NCBI GenBank assembly: GCA_017524545.1
Contig: JAFXVN010000022.1
Span: forward strand, 1-64,000
Reading direction: 5' to 3'
DNA from: Bacteroidaceae bacterium
GTDB lineage: Bacteria; Bacteroidota; Bacteroidia; Bacteroidales; Bacteroidaceae
DNA length: 64,000 nucleotides
In this document: piece by piece, positions 1 to 6,544 of the stretch
Layout: each line of letters begins with the position of its first letter
Numbering within the stretch: position 1 is the first letter of the stretch
Program-made: the position numbers and the translations under genes
The notes under the pieces: model-generated
What the model was told of the DNA's origin: nothing
What the model saw: only the letters and a program-made list of their open reading frames with translations
Database searches by the model: none

Positions 1-147
1 ATAACCAACTTCCACCAGCCGCAAAGCACCCTGCTCCTTCTGGTCAGCGCCTTCATCGGCGACAACTGGCACCAGGTCTATGACTACGCCCTCGCCCACG
101 ACTTCCGCTTCCTCAGCTACGGCGACAGCTCCCTGCTCGAGTGTTAA
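1..147 (+). CDS. queA: 3' end of S-adenosylmethionine:tRNA ribosyltransferase-isomerase
   Basis: Frame 1 is open from the window edge to TAA at 145-147, giving the last 48 residues of a protein. The tail contains [17 protein letters not shown], then a [24 protein letters not shown] ending. This matches the conserved C-terminus of QueA (TNFHLP-STLLMLVSAF ... Y-FFSYGDAM). QueA transfers and isomerises the ribose of SAM onto preQ1 in tRNA during queuosine synthesis in the cytoplasm. The start and most of the gene lie outside the window. The stop is 2 bp from the convergent stop of the antitoxin-like gene, so a defence island begins directly after this core gene. Confidence 0.88.
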   Translation: MTNFHQPQSTLLLLVSAFIGDNWHQVYDYALAHDFRFLSYGDSSLLEC

Positions 148-149
148 AC

Positions 150-467
150 CTACACAGGGCAGTCTTCCGCGACATTATACACATAATCAGGCTCTAATTC
201 ATAATTGGCGACTTTTACCACTTCAGCATTTAAGGCAGCAGAAATCTTGCATATTGTGGCCATCGTTAGATTGTGAGTACCAGACAACCAACGACTTACC
301 TCTGTTTCCGACTTCCCCAACCTATGAGCTAAGTCCTTCTGCGACATTCCCTTGGCTTCAAGAATTTCATAAATACGATTGGCAATAGCGACAGATAGTT
401 CCATCTGCAGTTTCATCTCTGGGGAGATAGTGCTGCGAATTTCATCCATAATTCTGTTGGTCTTCAT
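150..467 (-). CDS. XRE-family HTH protein, probable antitoxin
   Basis: This 105-residue protein has a Cro/C1-type helix-turn-helix at about residues 41-62 (MSQKDLAHRLGKSETEVSRW) and an acidic C-terminus. The start at 467 is preferred over an in-frame ATG at 500 because AGGAGG lies 9 nt upstream, and because 500 would overlap the upstream gene. It follows a RelE/HigB-like gene, and toxin-first order is typical of HigBA-type modules. Antitoxins of this class bind the toxin and repress their own promoter. An inverted repeat at the upstream promoter is a candidate operator. It could instead be a stand-alone regulator, but the tight coupling favours a toxin-antitoxin pair. Confidence 0.8.
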   Translation of the reverse strand: MKTNRIMDEIRSTISPEMKLQMELSVAIANRIYEILEAKGMSQKDLAHRLGKSETEVSRWLSGTHNLTMATICKISAALNAEVVKVANYELEPDYVYNVAEDCPV

Positions 468-476
468 TTCCCGTTC

Positions 477-482
477 CCTCCT
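477..482 (-). promoter_or_regulatory. ribosome binding site AGGAGG that fixes the antitoxin start
   Basis: The minus strand reads AAAGGAGGGAACGGGAAATG. AGGAGG is 9 nt from the ATG at 467 and lies inside the 3' end of the toxin-like gene, which suggests coupled translation. Confidence 0.7.
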
Positions 483-486
483 TTCT

Positions 487-969
487 TTATTCTTCGTCAA
501 TAGTGAAAGTTAGTTCACCCAGCAATTCTGTACCCATAACAACAATCACCCTATCCTTTTCTCTTTGTTTTATTTCAATATCAATCTTCTGTAACATTTT
601 GACCTGTCGATGCAGATTCTCGTCTTCCTGATACGTTGCCGTGTTTTTCAGCCCACCATTACCAAGGATAAGTATTTTAGTCTGAATATTCAGTAAATAT
701 AGCCTCAATGAAGTTGTTTCCAAATGTGAGGGCAAAGCCATCACTCTGTCTCGTCGTGTTCCCTCATAGCGGAAATGACGGTCCTCTGCTCCATCACGTT
801 TAATAATGTCCAGTCTATACACCAACTGCCTCACATCGTCAGGAAATGAATCCTTATATGTCAGGAGGAATTTTTCAAATTCGGAGTATTTCTCACCCTC
901 GAAATGTGGAGAATAGAGACTTACTTTCTCACCATCTTCCAGTAGCTCTATCAAAAGGTTCCTTTTCAT
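487..969 (-). CDS. putative RelE/HigB-like toxin of a toxin-antitoxin pair
   Basis: A 160-residue protein with no signal peptide. The middle and C-terminal parts show RLDIIKRDGAEDRHFR, then LPSHLETTSLRLYLLN and KILILGNGGLKNT. This is an extended beta-sheet with a basic helix and a final GGLKNT-like turn, resembling the RelE/HigB/Gp49 fold in which a strand pair is followed by a conserved K-T/S loop. At 160 residues it is longer than the usual 90-120. It is immediately followed by an XRE gene whose RBS lies at its own 3' end, so the two are co-transcribed and probably translationally coupled. The toxin assignment rests on gene order and fold resemblance, not on recognised catalytic residues. 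Confidence 0.55.
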   Translation of the reverse strand: MKRNLLIELLEDGEKVSLYSPHFEGEKYSEFEKFLLTYKDSFPDDVRQLVYRLDIIKRDGAEDRHFRYEGTRRDRVMALPSHLETTSLRLYLLNIQTKILILGNGGLKNTATYQEDENLHRQVKMLQKIDIEIKQREKDRVIVVMGTELLGELTFTIDEE

Positions 970-990
970 TTTCGTTTCCTAAATCTGCCG

Positions 991-1045
991 CAAAAATACA
1001 CATAAAAGTTGATTCCACCAAAGATTTTAGCATTAAAATCAACTT
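991..1045 (-). promoter_or_regulatory. promoter and candidate operator of the toxin-antitoxin pair
   Basis: On the minus strand, TTTG (1019-1022), a 20-bp spacer and TATTTTTG (991-998) make a standard Bacteroidota promoter about 22 bp before the toxin-like start. An inverted repeat, AAGTTGATT (1007-1015) and AATCAACTT (1037-1045), has one arm inside the spacer and one just upstream, with centres 30 bp apart. This is the geometry expected for an autorepressing XRE dimer pair. Confidence 0.6.
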
Positions 1046-1087
1046 AAATGCTTATTTTGTGGCTTATTGTCATAAAGTAAAATAGGT

Positions 1088-1108
1088 GCAGGACTCACTC
1101 TATCCTGC
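1088..1108 (-). terminator. weak candidate terminator after the restriction operon
   Basis: GCAGGA (1088-1093) pairs with TCCTGC (1103-1108). On the minus strand it is followed by a T-rich stretch (TATTTTACTTT). It lies 11 bp after the stop of the 1119-2174 gene. Confidence 0.35.
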
Positions 1109-1118
1109 CTGTCTCTTT

Positions 1119-2174
1119 TCATTTTATTCCTTTCACTTCCTCCGAAAAGACGCTGTGGAAGATGATGGTCTGCTTGACGAGCCAATCCATAGCCTCATCC
1201 AGTTTAACTGGGTCAGTCAAGTCTGTCTGATGATAGAGGACAATGGTTTTGTCTTTTGCCGAAGGGTTTGCATCCCATTCTGGTTCACAGCCCAATGCTT
1301 GGTTTATCTCTTTGCGTCTGGCTACCAGTGCAGGATAATATACAGCGACAGCTTGGTTCCTGATATACAGCTTCACGCCTACAAAGTTCTTTTGGGTGTT
1401 GCAGACGTTGTTCAGCAAGATGTTCGAGCGTCCTATCCTCACATCGTACCAGTTATGGGGCTGTGGCGTCTGCAAAGAGGGGATCTTTCCTGTTGCCTCC
1501 AAGTTGGCTTTGAACTTCGTCCAAAAGTCCAAATGGAACTTGTTTGGATCCGTTACCCTGTTTTCGTCGAAACGTCCTCCTGACTTGTGTGTACCATCTG
1601 CGACTCGATATTCATTCAACTCTCGTCCGCTTTCATCTTTCCAAGTGTTCCATCCATTAGCAGACCCGCCGACACAAAACACAGCGGCTCCACTGGGAGT
1701 CTCAAAACGGATGTCCTGCTTGACGATTCTCTCGCCATTAACCTCTTCCGTATATTCAGCCAATTGAGCATCCCTCGTCCTCTTGTATGTATCTTTGAAT
1801 TTGTCAATATGCACAGGATTTACCTTGCTTCCCTTCAATACAGTCAGCGATTGGTCGGATGTATTGAAAAGCCCCAGAGCGTGGGCATTTCTTGTCAATC
1901 GACAATTGATGATGCCGCTCTTCGACGCCATTTCAACTGGTGAAGATTCAGGGAATTCTATTGCCTGTTGCTTTACTTCATGAGCCTTCTTTTTCAAGAA
2001 GATGTCGAAGCCAGCCGCACAGATATAGTTCTTCGCTTCTTCGAAAATTGGTTCCAACGTATATATCTGATGGCGCTTTAACGGCGGGAACTGCGGGGTC
2101 TGCTTATTTTCCGACATATCATAGTATCCCAATGCATTCAGCGTCTCGTAGGTTTTTGCCTCCAACCATTTCAC
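1119..2174 (-). CDS. C-terminal part of a frameshifted GIY-YIG/DUF4357/DUF4268 protein
   Basis: 351 codons are read from a GTG at 2174. Residues about 156-186 (RFETPSGAAVFCVGG, NGW, WKDESG) look like DUF4357. Residues about 214-345 (FWTKFKANLE, WYDVRIGRSN, LYIRNQAVAVYY, EWDANP) look like DUF4268. Both domains are common in proteins of restriction and defence loci. Reading this frame upstream of the GTG gives LNGDTLSTTEV, the expected continuation of a GIY-YIG nuclease domain, while the GIY-YIG half lies in another frame in 2171-2473. The two pieces are therefore best read as one gene of roughly 450 codons split by a one-base indel near 2200-2212. Translation of this part alone from GTG is possible but unlikely to be the ancestral state. 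Confidence 0.75.
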   Translation of the reverse strand: MKWLEAKTYETLNALGYYDMSENKQTPQFPPLKRHQIYTLEPIFEEAKNYICAAGFDIFLKKKAHEVKQQAIEFPESSPVEMASKSGIINCRLTRNAHALGLFNTSDQSLTVLKGSKVNPVHIDKFKDTYKRTRDAQLAEYTEEVNGERIVKQDIRFETPSGAAVFCVGGSANGWNTWKDESGRELNEYRVADGTHKSGGRFDENRVTDPNKFHLDFWTKFKANLEATGKIPSLQTPQPHNWYDVRIGRSNILLNNVCNTQKNFVGVKLYIRNQAVAVYYPALVARRKEINQALGCEPEWDANPSAKDKTIVLYHQTDLTDPVKLDEAMDWLVKQTIIFHSVFSEEVKGIK

Positions 2175-2473
2175 CTCTGTAGTTGACAGGGTATCCCCGT
2201 TGAGTGAAACACGATAGCCTCAGTCCAGAAGTCCTTTGCTTCGTGATTCCTTAATCGCTTCACAGAATCGTCAGTCTCGCCGACATACAGTTGTTTCCTG
2301 TCTCTGTTCACGAGAATATACAATGCCGGTTTGTTCAGTTCCGATGCGTAGTCTGCAAAGAACTTCTTGTCGCCCCTGTCTATCACATACAACTCTGTCA
2401 CCTGTGTCTCACAGCTGATAATGCGCGACACCAGCGTATTGTCTGGAACAAATATTTGGAATACTTTTGCCAT
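2171..2473 (-). CDS. GIY-YIG nuclease N-terminal part of the same split gene
   Basis: This 100-residue frame contains the GIY-YIG core: ALYILV at about 50-55, QLYVGET at 61-67 and the arginine-containing helix VKRLRNHEAKDFW at 71-83. It then runs off the family pattern at STGIPCQLQR and stops. GIY-YIG domains are compact endonuclease modules. The missing second half of the domain and the C-terminal DUF4357/DUF4268 domains lie in the overlapping frame at 1119-2174. It starts 5 bp after the stop of the MmeI-like gene, so the two form one operon. The intact protein may be a nuclease or specificity accessory of the restriction system, which is inference from neighbourhood. Confidence 0.75.
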   Translation of the reverse strand: MAKVFQIFVPDNTLVSRIISCETQVTELYVIDRGDKKFFADYASELNKPALYILVNRDRKQLYVGETDDSVKRLRNHEAKDFWTEAIVFHSTGIPCQLQR

Positions 2474-2477
2474 ATCG

Positions 2478-5390
2478 TTATTTGCTTATCAGTTCTTGAT
2501 AGAGTTTGAATAGTTCTGCCACACACTGACTCTCCAGGAAGGTGCTTTTCACGGGGAAGCCGTAGGCCTCCATCACGGCGCGGTCGTTCTGCTGGTGGGC
2601 ACGACGAAGTTCTATGGGCATGAACGCCTCGTCGTAGAGGTCTGCTAAACACACATCGCCGTTATTTTCGCGTGCTGTAATGATAGCCTGTGCAGCATGT
2701 TCTATCCTCATTCGTTGCTCTTCGGTTGGTTTCGGCCACGGGAAATTATTATAGACAACACTGTTAGAATAGCGATAACGCGTTTCGAGACGGCCGCATA
2801 CTGCACGCATCCAAGCCATGTGGACATTCGACTGCATCACACCGAAGTGATAGAGAGTAGCATTGGGAACAACATAAATTTGGTTGGATGCAATAACGTC
2901 AGGCGTAAGATATGCCATTGGGATATAGCGACGCTTTTCTGAGCAAACAGTTGGTACAGCGAGGTACTCACTTTCCGGTTGACGGATTTCGGCAAATAAC
3001 GTAGGAGTGTCCGCAAGCAACACCGTATTCTTTCGATTGCTGGCTCTTCGCCATTGTTGCACTCGATCAACTTTCTCTCGTATGATGACATTCTTTATAT
3101 ATGAACTCAACGGAACATCTTTTAGCCAGAGACACCATCGGTTAATAGCATGAAGCATTTCCTGAGCACCAATGAACGGACGGAGAAATTGTTCTATGGA
3201 CGGGTCGCGACTTAATAGTTCATCATGCTCTTCCTGACTGATTGTAAAGTTGCCGTCATCAAGGGCAAAGCTTCCATAGTTCATAGGTGATACGTCACAC
3301 AATGGAGTATTACGTTTGGCAATAAAAACATTCGGGGCTTCTGTCAGGTAAGCATTAATATGTTCAACCTTTTTCTCCTGTTCATTGTCAAAAAGTGTCT
3401 TCTCACTATTAGTGTCGTAGGAGAAGCCCACAATGACGCAATGGACGTGGGCTTTCAATGCAGCTTCGCTGTCCCAACGGAAAGTACGGTGAGCAAAGTT
3501 AATAATTATCCCACTCTCAAACAAATGTTCCCATAGCGATGATACTTGTTCTCCCTGACAGATGCTGTTTGTACTGACAAAGGCGGCATGAGTTTCTTTG
3601 TTATTGCGCATCAGGTTAGCAGCCTTCTTGTACCAGCAACAGACATAGTCCATGTTTCCCACATTCTTCCATTTGTGCCCAAAGACATGGAGTATATCCT
3701 CTTTTTGCAAAGTGGACATCTGGCGTGCTCCAACGAAAGGGGGATTGCCCATTATAAAATCGTAATGCACCACAACCCTTTTCGGCGGCTTTGGTCCAAC
3801 GTGCTGGACGGCGGTAACCAAGTTGATGTCATCATATACCGCTGGCTCACTTGCTAATAGACCTTTCTCATCAGGAATAATATAAGTGTTCTTTGCAAAG
3901 ATAGTCGGATGATTGGATGAGACCTCCCATATATCCCAGTCCATCCTCAGCGCATTGCCCTCGCGGATATTATGATAGGGCTTCAGCGGCAGGAAGTCTA
4001 TGTCGCGACGGATAATCTTCTCGGTCTCTGTCAGCATCTGCGCCTCACTGATCCAAAGAGCGGTGGTGGCTACGGTGACGGCGAAGTCGTTAATCTCGAT
4101 GCCATAGAACTGCTGGATGCTCACCTTCACGGGATTCACCTCCTCGAAGCCAAGGAACGCTTGACCATGATACATCTCGCGAATAGCCTCGTTCTCCAGA
4201 CGGCGCAGCGAGAGATAGGTCTCTGTCAAGAAGTTGCCGCTGCCACACGCAGGGTCAAGGAAGGTCAGCGAAGACAGCTTCATCTGATACTCACTCAGTT
4301 TCCGCTTGCGCTGCTTCTCTACTTTCTCTTCAAGAATGGTGTCCAGCTCTCGCCGCAAGTCATTAAGGAATAGCGGGTCAATAACCTTGTGGATGTTCTC
4401 TATCGAGGTATAGTGCATACCACCGCTACGGCGCGTCTCTGGGTTCAAGGTCGATTCAAACACAGCACCGAAGATGGTTGGCGATATCTCGCTCCAGTCA
4501 AAGTCCAATGATGCGTTCTGAAGCAGGGTCTGTTTCAGCTCCTCCGTAAACTGCGGAATCTCTATTACTTCCTCGAACAGACCACCATTGGTATATGGGA
4601 ATGCCTTTAAGTCATCTTTCAGATACTTGCTTCGTTCAGCTTGCGGCGTATTCAGCACCTCAAACAGGTCTCTCAAGGCACGACGCAAATCCTCAGCATC
4701 GTAACGCGCCAAGAAGTCGTGGAACTGGTCGTGACTGAACACACCTGCATCCTCAGAATAAAGGCAGAATACAATACGGACACAAAGGATATTGAGCCAG
4801 CGCAAGGCTTCAGGAGAGTTGTCATCGTACTGCCTCAATAGTGCTTCGTAAATCTTGCCCACAATCTCACCTGCCTGCATGGAAACCATCATTTCCTTCG
4901 ACAGATGTTCATTCTTGGCATCAACGAGGAACATCAAGCGGTAGTACTCCCTGCCGAGATTCTCCAGCAAGATACTCTCTGGCTCGCGGTTGGGCTGTTC
5001 CATGTCGTATACCAGAAACTCCTGGAAATTGCATGTCACAATCCATCGGGGTCGCTTCGAGTATGGCAGCTCGGCAGAGTAGCGCTTACCCTGCTGGAAA
5101 GGAGTCAGGCGCAGACCGTCGCTTTGTGTGACAGGTGCGCGAAGGTCTTTGTCTATCGATTTCTGCTCGATAATGACCTTGGTAGAGTCAATATGCCCGT
5201 CGATAAAGTTTGTGTTGTCAATCTTCACCTGTTCTTCAAAACGGATATAGTCAAACGTGTTCTCTACGCCATAGACCTGAGAAAGCAGTTCCAACCAGAA
5301 AGGCTGGCTGTCACCCTTCTCATATCCTCTGCCCTTCCAGCGTTCCGCAAATTCAGCGGCTGCGGCTGCTATCTGTTTCTCTGTCTTCAT
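2478..5390 (-). CDS. MmeI-like single-chain restriction-modification enzyme (type IIG/IIL)
   Basis: A 970-residue enzyme with MmeI-family order. The N-terminal nuclease-like region has D64 or D68 followed by E75-Q-K77. A helical spacer follows. The adenine methyltransferase core has motif I FLDPACGSGNF (377-387) and motif IV NPPF (549-552). The C-terminal third is probably the target-recognition part, ending with the YRYSNSVVYNNFPWP region that is conserved in the family. Such proteins methylate one strand of an asymmetric site and cut at a distance, combining both functions in one polypeptide. The PD-ExK and NPPF residues look intact, so activity is plausible. It heads an operon with the split GIY-YIG gene. 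Recognition sequence cannot be read from the protein. Local base composition is more AT-rich than the flanks, fitting horizontal acquisition. Confidence 0.88.
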   Translation of the reverse strand: MKTEKQIAAAAAEFAERWKGRGYEKGDSQPFWLELLSQVYGVENTFDYIRFEEQVKIDNTNFIDGHIDSTKVIIEQKSIDKDLRAPVTQSDGLRLTPFQQGKRYSAELPYSKRPRWIVTCNFQEFLVYDMEQPNREPESILLENLGREYYRLMFLVDAKNEHLSKEMMVSMQAGEIVGKIYEALLRQYDDNSPEALRWLNILCVRIVFCLYSEDAGVFSHDQFHDFLARYDAEDLRRALRDLFEVLNTPQAERSKYLKDDLKAFPYTNGGLFEEVIEIPQFTEELKQTLLQNASLDFDWSEISPTIFGAVFESTLNPETRRSGGMHYTSIENIHKVIDPLFLNDLRRELDTILEEKVEKQRKRKLSEYQMKLSSLTFLDPACGSGNFLTETYLSLRRLENEAIREMYHGQAFLGFEEVNPVKVSIQQFYGIEINDFAVTVATTALWISEAQMLTETEKIIRRDIDFLPLKPYHNIREGNALRMDWDIWEVSSNHPTIFAKNTYIIPDEKGLLASEPAVYDDINLVTAVQHVGPKPPKRVVVHYDFIMGNPPFVGARQMSTLQKEDILHVFGHKWKNVGNMDYVCCWYKKAANLMRNNKETHAAFVSTNSICQGEQVSSLWEHLFESGIIINFAHRTFRWDSEAALKAHVHCVIVGFSYDTNSEKTLFDNEQEKKVEHINAYLTEAPNVFIAKRNTPLCDVSPMNYGSFALDDGNFTISQEEHDELLSRDPSIEQFLRPFIGAQEMLHAINRWCLWLKDVPLSSYIKNVIIREKVDRVQQWRRASNRKNTVLLADTPTLFAEIRQPESEYLAVPTVCSEKRRYIPMAYLTPDVIASNQIYVVPNATLYHFGVMQSNVHMAWMRAVCGRLETRYRYSNSVVYNNFPWPKPTEEQRMRIEHAAQAIITARENNGDVCLADLYDEAFMPIELRRAHQQNDRAVMEAYGFPVKSTFLESQCVAELFKLYQELISK

Positions 5391-5428
5391 AGTCTGATTT
5401 TAGTCGCGGAACTCCCCCGAACATGGTA

Positions 5429-5458
5429 CAAAGGTACAAAGAAAAATAATACGTCAAA
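5429..5458 (-). promoter_or_regulatory. promoter of the restriction-modification operon
   Basis: On the minus strand, TACCTTTG (5429-5436) is preceded by TTTG (5455-5458) with an 18-bp spacer. It lies 39 bp upstream of the MmeI-like start. Confidence 0.5.
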
Positions 5459-5592
5459 AGCAATTGAAGAGAAAAAGTAATGATATTCCTATATTTTACT
5501 GCTTTTTCATCCTAGTTTTCAGATTAGTTTTCCTTTGATTGTCCTGTCAACAGAGCAATCCTCTTGTTTGCGCAAAGAAAAACACCAAAAAG

Positions 5593-5624
5593 TTTGGAGG
5601 ATACAGTAAAAACGCTTACCTTTG
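5593..5624 (+). promoter_or_regulatory. promoter of a candidate small RNA
   Basis: TTTG at 5593-5596, a 20-bp spacer and TACCTTTG at 5617-5624 form a consensus Bacteroidota promoter. No protein gene follows within 900 bp. A structured segment ending in a T tract follows within 90 bp. Confidence 0.65.
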
Positions 5625-5627
5625 CAA

Positions 5628-5714
5628 CGTGGAGGGAATGAGACTCCTACCGCTGGCTGAAAGAGTAGCACCGTAATCGGGTTAGCAAATCAGCCCAGCG
5701 GTTCTTCTTTTTTT
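5628..5714 (+). ncRNA. candidate structured small RNA of about 85 nt
   Basis: Hairpin 1 is GTGGAG (5629-5634) with CTCCTAC (5644-5650). Hairpin 2 is CCGCTGGCTGA (5650-5660) with TCAGCCCAGCGG (5690-5701), an 11-bp stem with one bulged C. It encloses a 29-nt loop and is followed directly by TTCTTCTTTTTTT (5702-5714), so it can also serve as the intrinsic terminator. A consensus promoter lies just upstream. I do not recognise it as 6S, SRP, tmRNA or RNase P RNA, and there is no coding frame of note inside. It may be an independent regulatory RNA or part of the neighbouring defence island. Confidence 0.6.
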
Positions 5715-5861
5715 AGCCCAGATGCTTCCGCCTCAAACATGGTTTGGTCAATTATCGCATAGGGCTTGAAGAGACCAATAATTTCAGCCTTAAGCACAAA
5801 AAAGCCTTCACTACATAAGAGGAAAACATGTTTTAACTACGCAGGTGAGTGAGCGGAACCT

Positions 5862-5995
5862 GTTTTACTTCCGAGTGTTCAATAGTAATGGGGGTTCATT
5901 TCTTGATTTTCGGCGATTGGGGACAAAATGGAAGTTTTCGTATTTTTAGATGTGCCTCTATACAGAAAACCATTAACCTTTTTCGGAAGTAAAAC
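5862..5995. repeat. 134-bp unit bounded by a 13-bp perfect inverted repeat
   Basis: GTTTTACTTCCGA (5862-5874) is exactly complementary to TCGGAAGTAAAAC (5983-5995). The interior is AT-rich and has no coding frame. It could be a small non-autonomous mobile element or a long hairpin. No target-site duplication is obvious. Confidence 0.45.
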
Positions 5996-6224
5996 TCGAC
6001 GAATGTCAACAAATATAAACTTCTCTAAGAGATTTCATGCAAATGTACCTACACCCTACACTTTTTGCAGTTAGTACACATATTATCAAGATGTTACAGG
6101 GTGTATATAACCTACATCAAAGCATTATAACCTACACCATTTTGTGAAATATCATTATATATTTCGTGTAAGTTCATGCATATTCAAATGACACACAAAG
6201 CATTCACTAATGAAAGAACACGCT

Positions 6225-6300
6225 GAAACACTTTGTTTCGCAGCCCGAAACACTTTGTTTCGCCTGCGAAACAAAGTGTTTCCGCACGCGAAACAATTTC
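6225..6300. repeat. cluster of GAAACACTTTGTTTC palindromic units
   Basis: Two direct copies (6225-6239, 6247-6261), one inverted copy (6268-6282) and a truncated copy (6290-6300) are separated by 6-7 bp GC-rich spacers. The same order recurs at 30741-30810. It lies about 245 bp upstream of the first GH115 gene. Confidence 0.8.
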
Positions 6301-6504
6301 AAAGTGCGTGCTTCGACTGGTTTAGAGGCTTGACGAAAAAGGAGTTTTAGGACAATTGTTTAAGGGTGTAGGTATGTAGGTAATGGTGTAGTTTACCTTT
6401 TCGACTGGTGCAAACATCATACCACAACAGGGGTGTTTTGTGCAAAGATTAGCAATTAAAAGCTTTTTTATTACAGATATAGTATCATTATGTGCAAGAA
6501 GTTG

Positions 6505-6512
6505 TATCTTTG
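6505..6512 (+). promoter_or_regulatory. -7 box of the GH115 genes
   Basis: TATCTTTG lies 32 bp upstream of the ATG at 6545. No clear TTTG is present at the usual distance, so the upstream element is weak or absent. Confidence 0.5.
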
Positions 6513-6544
6513 CTCCCAAAACAACAAATACACTTATTGCCATT

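Larger units (their letters stand above)
5391..6544. other. 1.15-kb region without a protein gene
   Basis: No frame here looks coding. The region contains the R-M promoter, a candidate small RNA (5593-5714), a 134-bp inverted-repeat unit (5862-5995), scattered CCTACA-type words (6047-6140 and their complement at 6364-6400), the GAAACACTTTGTTTC cluster (6225-6300) and the -7 box of the first GH115 gene. It separates the defence island from the glycosidase genes and may be an insertion hotspot. Confidence 0.6.

Noticed and set aside
2171-2222. Programmed ribosomal frameshift joining the GIY-YIG halves
   Set aside because: No slippery heptamer, downstream pseudoknot or internal Shine-Dalgarno pattern is visible. 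A simple indel explains the data better.
5628-5714. Assignment of the small RNA to 6S, SRP or tmRNA
   Set aside because: Too short for 6S or tmRNA, no GGAAGGAAGCA-like SRP loop, and no tag-peptide frame or tRNA-like ends.
6225-6300. Possible CRISPR array
   Set aside because: Repeats are 15 bp with 6-7 bp spacers, include inverted copies and lack cas genes. The word runs and the 46850 repeat also have no unique 30-bp spacers.
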